Shown one piece after another: positions 6,669 through 11,947 of a DNA stretch of 11,947 nucleotides. The notes under the pieces are model-generated. The model saw only the letters and a program-made list of their open reading frames with translations, was not told the DNA's origin and did not search any database. The first letter of the stretch is position 1. Every line of letters begins with the position of its first letter. The translations under genes were made by a program, and so were the position numbers. Location: assembly GCA_938021445.1 (NCBI GenBank), contig CALIGR010000133.1, positions 1 to 11,947 of the forward strand. Reading direction: 5' to 3'. The stretch comes from an uncultured Candidatus Altimarinota bacterium (GTDB lineage: Bacteria > Patescibacteriota > Gracilibacteria > UBA4473).

Positions 6669-6750
6669 CCAAAAAAAGCTTCAAGAGACAATAAACGATC
6701 ATCTTTTTAGAGGTTTTATCCGAAAACGCAAACAAACCGAGACTGAAGCC

Positions 6751-7242
6751 CTAGACTTCTTTCCAAACAAAACGGCGATAAAGATGCTCCACTTGCCCAA
6801 CCGTACTACTCCACAGACCCGCTAATAGACTCCGCAAATGCCGGATCTCCCTTAATACTTCTTCTAACTTATGCGCTGAAAAGGTTCTCGAATTCTGCAT
6901 TTTCGTTGCCTTTCTAACCAGTTTTTGCGTTCGCCTTACTAAAACTTGTTCTATTTCTTTCTTTTGTACTTTTGGCGTTGGTAGTTTTTTCACTTTTTTG
7001 GTTCCCGATTGAGGAAGCACTGATCCAATCTTGGCCGAAACAATCGCTAACCCGCCAAAACTATCATCTTGTGTTCCTGAAGTAGTACCCGTTATATTTT
7101 CTCCTGCATTCTCTTTGATCTTCTCTGATACTTTGATCTGATCGAGAGCGCCTCCAAACCCTGAATCGACATCTGTATCGATTCCAGCATTGATAATCTG
7201 CTCGAATTTACTGCTTTTTGAATTTTCAATTATTTCGGCCAT
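6751..7242 (-). CDS. Two-part protein of unknown function upstream of PBP1A
   Basis: I do not recognise this 163-residue protein. It has no signal peptide or membrane segment, so it is probably cytoplasmic. Residues 1-80 are low-complexity and acidic to neutral (Gly, Ser, Thr, Asp, Asn), with two similar short motifs, GFGGALDQIKVSEKI and SFGGLAIVSAKIG, suggesting a repeated peptide or interaction motif. Residues 83-163 are strongly basic and helical (KKVKKLPTPKVQKKEIEQVLVRRTQKLVRKATK), then KLEEVLREIRHLRSLLAGLW, a probable amphipathic or coiled-coil helix, ending in an aromatic tail (HLYRRFVWKEV). It sits 82 bp upstream of the PBP1A gene on the same strand with no clear terminator between them, so co-transcription is plausible. 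PBP1A has a basic cytoplasmic tail and this protein an acidic N-terminal half; a cytoplasmic partner role is conceivable but only inferred. The start ATG follows a candidate promoter. Confidence 0.7.
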   Translation of the reverse strand: MAEIIENSKSSKFEQIINAGIDTDVDSGFGGALDQIKVSEKIKENAGENITGTTSGTQDDSFGGLAIVSAKIGSVLPQSGTKKVKKLPTPKVQKKEIEQVLVRRTQKLVRKATKMQNSRTFSAHKLEEVLREIRHLRSLLAGLWSSTVGQVEHLYRRFVWKEV

Positions 7243-7263
7243 GAGGCAGTTTTTGGTGATTAA

Positions 7264-7291
7264 AATCTATTAATATTACCATATTTTGCAA
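7264..7291 (-). promoter_or_regulatory. Candidate promoter for the 163-aa gene and PBP1A
   Basis: On the minus strand, TTGCAA (7291-7286) and TAGATT (7269-7264) are separated by 16 bp. A start site near 7257 would give a leader of about 14 nt before the ATG at 7242. The evidence is hexamer match and spacing only. Confidence 0.35.
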
Positions 7292-7361
7292 ATGAGATAA
7301 AGCCGAAGCTGATTCAAGCCATAATCTAGCCTCTTAAACTCTAGCAAAAAAGGCTTAAATC

Positions 7362-7370
7362 TGTTAGAAT
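7362..7370 (+). promoter_or_regulatory. Extended -10 promoter directly in front of the 751-aa gene
   Basis: TG-T-TAGAAT forms an extended -10 element (TG at 7362-7363, hexamer 7365-7370). The ATG at 7378 follows after 7 nt, so the predicted start site falls at or one base before the A of the start codon. AAGGGG (7371-7376) is only 1 nt from the ATG, too near for normal Shine-Dalgarno pairing. At 17 bp upstream only a weak TAGCAA is present, which is tolerable with an extended -10. Confidence 0.45.
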
Positions 7371-7377
7371 AAGGGGA

Positions 7378-9633
7378 ATGAATTTTGGACGAGCGCTGAT
7401 TGTATTTCCACTAGCACTAATATTTTGTGTGGCACTCGTCATGTCTGAACGACAAAGAGTCGAAAAACACCCACCAGAAAGCCCTTTTGTCCAATTGAGT
7501 ACTAAAAAGGCTCCATTTAAAAATGAAACTGAAAAAACAGTTTTTCACCTGAGCCCGCAAAGAGAGCTTATCATCGTAGGACCCGATTCTGAATTTGAAC
7601 CTAGTACAAAGCAACTGATTTCTGGATGGCTTTACTGGGACAACACCTATCTATCTCCCACAGACTACAAAAATACAAAGGAAAAAAGAGAGTCCGCTAC
7701 GACGGGACAATTTCAAATCGACACTATCACGATCACGCCCTATGGAGGTGGCCTCTACGCATACAGAGATGCTCAAAAAAAAATAACGACTGTTTACACG
7801 GATCACAGTCCTGGATATTTGTGGCTGCCGGGAAACCGTAATGCCTTCTTTATCCCACCCCATCATTCCCTTCGGCTTCGAGACAAACTTATTACTGAAA
7901 GTCTCGGAAAAGCTTTTTACACTAAACAAAAAAAAGAGCTGAGATTGACGGAACTCTCAGCAGAGTTTGAGTCATCTGAATCAATCGAATTATTAAGAAA
8001 AACCGCACAATCGCAAAAAGAGGCACTCAATATCTCTTTAGAAAAATATGCTCAAAAAGCCATCTTTGGGTGGTCGACGATTGACCCAGGTAGCCTCGTT
8101 GGCCGAGCCAAACAATCCCTCAGTTATGTACAGAGATTCTTTGCCGTAGGATACACGCAATCAATGAAATCAGAATACGGCTTCCTTCAGGCCGTTAGTC
8201 CCGTAGGCGCGTTTGCTTACCGATCCATTGATCCACAAAGACAAGTAAGCAAAAACACTATCGATCGACTGCAAGATTACTTGATCTCAACCGAATTTAT
8301 AGAATTTTTCATTAACCATCCTGAAAAAAGAAAACCCTGGGATGATTATCTAATCGCCCTCAAGATTGGCTCTTCTAGTAATGAATATGATCCAATGGCT
8401 CCTATCTGGCAGCAGTCTCAATATTATCAAATTGAAAGTTTTGACCTACTAGAAGAGGCCCTCGAGGATCTAAACCAATCTTTACTTTCGGGCCGAAAAG
8501 CCCTCATAGAAGAACAGCTTATAAAATTCAGAACTAAACTCGAACAAATCTCGCAAGAAGATCAAACTCATAGGCTTACTAATCTAAGACGCTTTTATAC
8601 GCACTTGATTCAAAAATTTCCAGATGAAATGTTAGAGCCCGCAAATTTAACGAGCCTGAACCAAATTGTCGCCAGTGAAATGAGTGTCTTTAAAAAAGAT
8701 CCTTCTCTGCATAACGAAAAGACGCTTGAAAATGCGCAATTTATACTGGCTCTATTTGATCAATTGCATAATCCTGAAGACCCTCAGGAAAATGAAGACG
8801 CAAAACTTTCACTCAAAGATATTTTTAAAACACTCGAAGTTGAAGAGGCACTCGAACGAATTGGGCGAGAACTGTTTACCCCAAAAGAAATCAGCACCAT
8901 CCGTGCTGTAAGTGAGTATCAAAAATACCTCAATGACCGTGATCAAGTTGAATCGATTGAAGCTCAAAATCAGCTCATACAAAATCTTCTAAGGATTGAC
9001 ATAAAAGAAGAGCCGGTGAACAACGAGCCAAGTGAGCAGGATCTACTCATCGACTCCAAAGAAGAGCTGCAGTCCCTTTTGCAAAAAAGAAACATCGACA
9101 CTAGCAGTGCTAATTTCTTCTTAGCTGGTGGCCAAATTCGTTTTGCTCAAGCTTTCTTTAACAAAAAAACGCTCAGCGGTAAATTTTCAATTAATCAACA
9201 AAACTTCATAGAGATAAAACTGGAAGACACCAAACAAACAAATATAGGTATTGAACAACTGGTCGGGATTCTTATCAAAATTGACCGAGGACTCGCGGTA
9301 AATGAGCCAGAAGAAGATATTGATATCGGGAAAGCGCTTATATTTAAAGCCACCGTTGCTAAAATTGCTGAAAATTTTGGAAAATTTGATCTCAGAATCT
9401 CGCCAAAAAACATATCACAAAAAGGATCATCCCTAGAAGTTTTTCGAATTGAAGAGGCCACCGTAAAAAACCGGTATAAACTAAGTTTTGAATACGATAT
9501 TAACGACCAAAAAGCACGACAACTAGTCATCCAATCTGGGAACAATCGATTTGAGTTTGGAGCGGAATCTTTTGACATCAGAAACCTAGCTGAACGCACC
9601 GAGGAACTCTATCGTGAACAATTCCAACCCTAG
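7378..9633 (+). CDS. Large membrane-anchored extracytoplasmic protein of unknown function
   Basis: I do not recognise this 751-residue protein. A single N-terminal hydrophobic segment (about residues 6-22, ALIVFPLALIFCVALVM) after MNFGR indicates an anchor or uncleaved signal, with the bulk outside the cytoplasm. Residues about 55-175 are rich in short beta-strands with many aromatics and glycines (ISGWLYW, ITPYGGGLYAYR, GYLWLPGNRNAFFIPP), loosely reminiscent of FecR-type beta domains but not enough to assign. About 180-540 is mainly charged and helical, with repeated Glu/Leu/Lys/Gln patterns. About 540-751 looks alpha/beta, with a basic-acidic mix and a strand-rich end. No catalytic motif or Cys pair is evident. 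The LysM/M23 peptidase gene follows 42 bp downstream (7378 and 9676 starts), in the same frame and with no terminator between, so they are probably co-transcribed. An envelope role, perhaps as partner or scaffold of the hydrolase, is inference. The stop is TAG. Confidence 0.75.
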   Translation: MNFGRALIVFPLALIFCVALVMSERQRVEKHPPESPFVQLSTKKAPFKNETEKTVFHLSPQRELIIVGPDSEFEPSTKQLISGWLYWDNTYLSPTDYKNTKEKRESATTGQFQIDTITITPYGGGLYAYRDAQKKITTVYTDHSPGYLWLPGNRNAFFIPPHHSLRLRDKLITESLGKAFYTKQKKELRLTELSAEFESSESIELLRKTAQSQKEALNISLEKYAQKAIFGWSTIDPGSLVGRAKQSLSYVQRFFAVGYTQSMKSEYGFLQAVSPVGAFAYRSIDPQRQVSKNTIDRLQDYLISTEFIEFFINHPEKRKPWDDYLIALKIGSSSNEYDPMAPIWQQSQYYQIESFDLLEEALEDLNQSLLSGRKALIEEQLIKFRTKLEQISQEDQTHRLTNLRRFYTHLIQKFPDEMLEPANLTSLNQIVASEMSVFKKDPSLHNEKTLENAQFILALFDQLHNPEDPQENEDAKLSLKDIFKTLEVEEALERIGRELFTPKEISTIRAVSEYQKYLNDRDQVESIEAQNQLIQNLLRIDIKEEPVNNEPSEQDLLIDSKEELQSLLQKRNIDTSSANFFLAGGQIRFAQAFFNKKTLSGKFSINQQNFIEIKLEDTKQTNIGIEQLVGILIKIDRGLAVNEPEEDIDIGKALIFKATVAKIAENFGKFDLRISPKNISQKGSSLEVFRIEEATVKNRYKLSFEYDINDQKARQLVIQSGNNRFEFGAESFDIRNLAERTEELYREQFQP

Positions 9634-9675
9634 TTGACTCAAAACACGTTGGAGTGTAAAGTCTGCGAGTTAAAA

Positions 9676-10782
9676 ATGCCTCAAAGATTTTTCCTCGCTG
9701 CCCTCAATTCGCCGTTTGGAATTCAGCTTTTCACGGTCAGCTTCCTGCTCGCATTTTTTCTCGCCTTTCAGCCACCTTATGCCTGGTTTAGTTCTGAATG
9801 GGAGAGTTTCCGACCCATAGACAGCGCTAATGATCTTTTTTTGATTGAGACTCCTGGGTTCCTTAAAAACACCGTTGGAGTCAATACTGCCGGACTGCAA
9901 CGAAATGAGGACGGTGGAGTTATGACTAAAAGCCGAAGAAATGAAGCCCTTAAATACACGGTAAAACCTGGGGATAATATCACCCGAATTGCGCATCGGT
10001 TTGGTCTTGAGGTTAAGACTATTCTTTGGGCGAATGAACTCACTTCACGGCAAACGATTGCCCCGAATACTGAACTCCGAATCCCACCAGTTGATGGCGT
10101 CTACTATCAGGTCCAAAAATATGAAACACTCAGCGAAATTGCTAAAAATCATGATCTAGCAAGCGAGAAAATTTTGGTCTATAACAACATTCAAAACAAT
10201 ACCGTAAAAGTTGACCAAGAATTGTTTTTACCTGGTGCTAATCGAATCTACGTAAAACCGAAAGCCGCTCCTCCAACACCTGTCGCCGTCGCTCGAAATA
10301 CGACCCAGACCACAACTCCAGCAAGAACCACCACTACTACCACATCAACCAATTCAAACTACGGACGTTACATAGCGCCTAGCACGTCTTCAAGTAATGG
10401 GCTCAGTTGGAATGGGACCCTCATTCGACCGGCTCACGGGGTCCTCACTCAAGGCTATCGAAGAGGCCATTATGCCATTGATATTGCTAACTCTATGAAT
10501 ACCCCAATCTATGCCGCCGCTGGTGGAACTGTAGAAATCGCCAAAGTTGGTGGTTGGAATGGAGGTTATGGGAACTACGTAGTCATCGACCACGGAAGTG
10601 GAGTCAAAACGCTCTACTCGCATAACAATGTTGTTAAAGTCAGAGTCGGGCAAAAAGTCCAAAGAGGCCAAATCGTAGCTCTTATGGGAAATACGGGGCG
10701 AGTCTTTGGGCGAACCGGAATACATTTGCACTTTGAACTTCGAATCAACGGACGCAAATACAACCCTTATAACTACTTCTAG
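9676..10782 (+). CDS. Membrane-anchored double-LysM M23-family peptidoglycan endopeptidase
   Basis: The 368-residue product (from ATG 9676) has a membrane segment at about 15-33 (IQLFTVSFLLAFFLAF), two LysM domains (about 93-137, YTVKPGDNITRIAHRFG, and about 143-187, YYQVQKYETLSEIAKNHD), a Thr-rich linker (209-225) and a C-terminal M23 (lysostaphin/LytM-type) zinc metallopeptidase. Metal ligands are visible as H265-x3-D269 (GHYAIDI) and the second His of H350-L-H352 (GIHLHFEL). H316 in LYSHNN and H350 match the catalytic histidines, so unlike the degenerate EnvC/NlpD group it should be active. LysM binds GlcNAc in peptidoglycan, and M23 enzymes cut stem-peptide cross-bridges. The frame is open back to TTG at 9634 (382 aa), directly after the upstream TAG, but ATG 9676 puts the membrane segment at the usual distance and is preferred. 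It faces the same wall that the neighbouring PBP1A builds. Confidence 0.93.
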   Translation: MPQRFFLAALNSPFGIQLFTVSFLLAFFLAFQPPYAWFSSEWESFRPIDSANDLFLIETPGFLKNTVGVNTAGLQRNEDGGVMTKSRRNEALKYTVKPGDNITRIAHRFGLEVKTILWANELTSRQTIAPNTELRIPPVDGVYYQVQKYETLSEIAKNHDLASEKILVYNNIQNNTVKVDQELFLPGANRIYVKPKAAPPTPVAVARNTTQTTTPARTTTTTTSTNSNYGRYIAPSTSSSNGLSWNGTLIRPAHGVLTQGYRRGHYAIDIANSMNTPIYAAAGGTVEIAKVGGWNGGYGNYVVIDHGSGVKTLYSHNNVVKVRVGQKVQRGQIVALMGNTGRVFGRTGIHLHFELRINGRKYNPYNYF

Positions 10783-10785
10783 ATC

Positions 10786-10815
10786 CTTTAATACTCTTTA
10801 ATACCCCTTAATAAA
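10786..10815 (+). repeat. Three tandem 10-bp AT-rich repeats in front of the PfkB gene
   Basis: CTTTAATACT (10786-10795), CTTTAATACC (10796-10805) and CCTTAATAAA (10806-10815) repeat with a period close to one helical turn. They fill the 38-bp gap between the M23 stop and the kinase ATG. TAATAA at 10809-10814 ends exactly 6 nt before the ATG, so the last unit could act as a -10 element for a leaderless transcript. The three repeats may alternatively be an operator or a slippage product; the sequence does not decide. Confidence 0.5.
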
Positions 10816-10820
10816 AATTC

Positions 10821-11729
10821 ATGAGTGCTGGCAAAATTCTTGTTTATGGCTCTATTGCTTTTGATGTCCTGTTTCAGGTTACTCAAGATTTCAGAGAAGC
10901 CCTTCACGTAAGTGACAACAAAATCACCGACTTTAATGCCACCTATGTCTCAAACAAAAAACAAGAGTACCGAGGTGGTACTGCCGGAAACATGGCGTAC
11001 TGGCTTGGGGAACTGAATACACCGGCCACAATCTTCTCAAGTGTTGGTCAGGATTTTACACACAAAGGCTACCGCAAGGTCCTTGAAGACTTTGGGCATA
11101 CGCTACACGGCCCTCAGGGAGATTATACGGCTCATTGCTACCAAGCTTCTGACACAATTCATCAGCAGCTAGTTATCTGGCAGCCAAATCAATATGAAAA
11201 TATAGAAGATACAACACTATCAGATCACTTATCTGTTGAAGTTTTAAGTAATTTTGAAATGGCTATCTTTTCACCAGGGACACCGGATAGTACGACTCAG
11301 CATTTAACTGAATTTAGAACTCACAATAAAACCGCTACCGTTATATTAGACCCTTCACAAAATATCACTCGTTGGGATCGCGATGACTTTTTAAATTGTC
11401 TGACACATTCAAATATACTTATTGGGAACGAGTCTGAATTTGGGTTTTACCGAAAAATGATGTCTGGCCGAATACCAGAACATCTTCATCTCATACAGAC
11501 TTTTGGTGAAAAAGGCGTGATCTGGCAACAACGAGATGAAATCAAAAATATCCCCGCCCAATCCGTGGATACTGTTGTTGAAACAACTGGGGCTGGAGAC
11601 GCTTTCCGCGCCGGACTTATTTCTGGATTAATAAACGGAAAAAACTTTGAAGAAAGTCTTCAACTTGGGGCTCAGATTGGAGCTGAAGCGGTACAATGCC
11701 CAGGCGCACAACGAGAGTCTCGAAACTAA
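10821..11729 (+). CDS. PfkB-family carbohydrate/nucleoside kinase
   Basis: This 302-residue protein is a ribokinase/adenosine-kinase-like ATP-dependent kinase. It starts KILVYGSIAFDVLF, the usual first strand, and has the N-terminal substrate-site signature YRGGTAGNMAYWLGELN (50-66, Gly52-Gly53). The mid-region strand VILDPSQN is followed by LIGNESEF (200-207), which corresponds to the family's N-x-x-E Mg-site region. The C-terminal signature is ETTGAGDAFRAGLISGL (254-270), with Asp260 as the catalytic base. All key residues are present, so an active kinase is likely. The substrate cannot be read from sequence; resemblance to adenosine-kinase-like PfkB proteins of Patescibacteria suggests a nucleoside or sugar, which would fit a salvage lifestyle. 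It lies 38 bp after the M23 stop. Its TAA overlaps the nrdR stop by 4 bp (11726-11729), tail to tail. Confidence 0.9.
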   Translation: MSAGKILVYGSIAFDVLFQVTQDFREALHVSDNKITDFNATYVSNKKQEYRGGTAGNMAYWLGELNTPATIFSSVGQDFTHKGYRKVLEDFGHTLHGPQGDYTAHCYQASDTIHQQLVIWQPNQYENIEDTTLSDHLSVEVLSNFEMAIFSPGTPDSTTQHLTEFRTHNKTATVILDPSQNITRWDRDDFLNCLTHSNILIGNESEFGFYRKMMSGRIPEHLHLIQTFGEKGVIWQQRDEIKNIPAQSVDTVVETTGAGDAFRAGLISGLINGKNFEESLQLGAQIGAEAVQCPGAQRESRN

Positions 11730-11947
11730 ATCCCCTCAAGCGCTTTTTTAAAGCTAGCAATATCTTCAAATTCTTTATAAACAGAGGCAAAGCGAATAAA
11801 AGCGATATCATCAACCTCACGAAGGACACTCACTACATCTTCGCCAATTTCCGAAGACGTCACCGGATTTTTTTTCCCCCACTTCTCCTCTAGCTCTGAA
11901 AGACGATCTGAAACTTCGTCAAAAGGCACGGGGCGTTTTCCGCAGGC
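11726..11947 (-). CDS. nrdR: Transcriptional repressor NrdR, C-terminal ATP-cone part (N-terminus outside window)
   Basis: NrdR is the zinc-ribbon plus ATP-cone repressor that senses dATP/ATP and controls ribonucleotide reductase genes. The frame is open to the right edge, so the N-terminal zinc ribbon and DNA-binding part are cut off. The visible 73 residues begin ACGKRPVPFDEV, matching the family's 'ac-KRPV' segment of the ATP cone, and continue to GEDVVSVLREVDDIAFIRFASVYKEFEDI. That last stretch is the most conserved signature of NrdR proteins. An internal GTG at 11929 could be mistaken for a start but lies mid-domain. The TAG stop overlaps the TAA of the convergent PfkB gene by 4 bp, so the two transcripts must terminate inside each other's 3' regions. 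No NrdR boxes (the palindromic operators of nrd genes) are evident in this window. Confidence 0.93.
   Translation of the reverse strand, partial: ACGKRPVPFDEVSDRLSELEEKWGKKNPVTSSEIGEDVVSVLREVDDIAFIRFASVYKEFEDIASFKKALEGI

Noticed and set aside
7325..7345. Direct repeat TCTAGC (7325-7330 and 7340-7345) as an operator
   Set aside because: Two 6-bp copies in a short AT-rich region can easily arise by chance, and no further copy is found at a related site.
9195..9599. 134-aa minus-strand open frame within the 751-aa gene
   Set aside because: It is antisense to a long continuous reading frame with promoter and start support, and its Ser/Arg/Phe-rich composition is typical of shadow frames.
9634..9675. 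TTG at 9634 as the start of the M23 protein
   Set aside because: It lies directly after the upstream stop with no ribosome-binding site, and the ATG at 9676 gives a better-placed membrane segment. Kept only as an alternative.
1..11947. CRISPR array, transposase, integrase or phage genes
   Set aside because: None was seen: no regularly spaced repeats, no terminal inverted repeats and no matching protein motifs in any substantial reading frame.

Overview
The window looks like a compact chromosomal segment of a Candidate Phyla Radiation (Patescibacteria) bacterium. The best match in style is a Peregrinibacteria/Gracilibacteria-like lineage, but this is inferred from protein character, not from any search. 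Supporting points are a PBP1A-type synthase with C-terminal Ig-like domains, membrane-anchored low-complexity proteins, very short intergenic gaps, almost no well-spaced Shine-Dalgarno sequences, and a PfkB kinase of the style common in that group. TGA ends recX and rlmH in sensible places, so the standard bacterial code (11) applies rather than the UGA=Gly code of some relatives. No mobile element, CRISPR array or phage gene was seen, and no gap between genes exceeds 300 bases.

Left part (1-2872). The 3' end of mfd (transcription-repair coupling factor, + strand) is followed by a tRNA with anticodon CAU. Convergent to these is a minus-strand series: recX, a membrane-anchored protein with a degenerate cupredoxin-like domain, and rlmH. 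A 10-bp hairpin terminator lies between recX and the cupredoxin-like gene, next to a C/G-tract palindrome that resembles a dispersed repeat.

Middle (2873-7377). A small lipoprotein gene on + runs into the 3' end of a large minus-strand gene for a bifunctional class A penicillin-binding protein (1097 aa, GT51 plus transpeptidase plus two Ig-like modules). A 163-aa two-part protein of unknown function is encoded just upstream of it on the same strand. A 135-bp divergent intergenic region follows.

Right part (7378-11947). On + lie a 751-aa membrane-anchored protein of unknown function, a membrane-anchored double-LysM/M23 peptidase, and a PfkB-family sugar or nucleoside kinase. The 751-aa ORF and the M23 ORF are in the same frame and separated by one TAG. 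The C-terminal part of nrdR (minus strand, cut by the window edge) overlaps the end of the kinase gene by 4 bp.

Taken together, the central 8 kb is an envelope-biogenesis neighbourhood: a peptidoglycan synthase, a peptidoglycan hydrolase and three exported proteins of unknown function (the lipoprotein, the 751-aa protein and the cupredoxin-like protein). It is flanked by housekeeping information-processing genes. I see no obvious defence or biosynthetic system. The best candidates for undescribed biology are the 751-aa partner of the M23 peptidase, the 163-aa protein beside PBP1A, the ligand-less cupredoxin-like protein, and a recurring leaderless-looking promoter arrangement.
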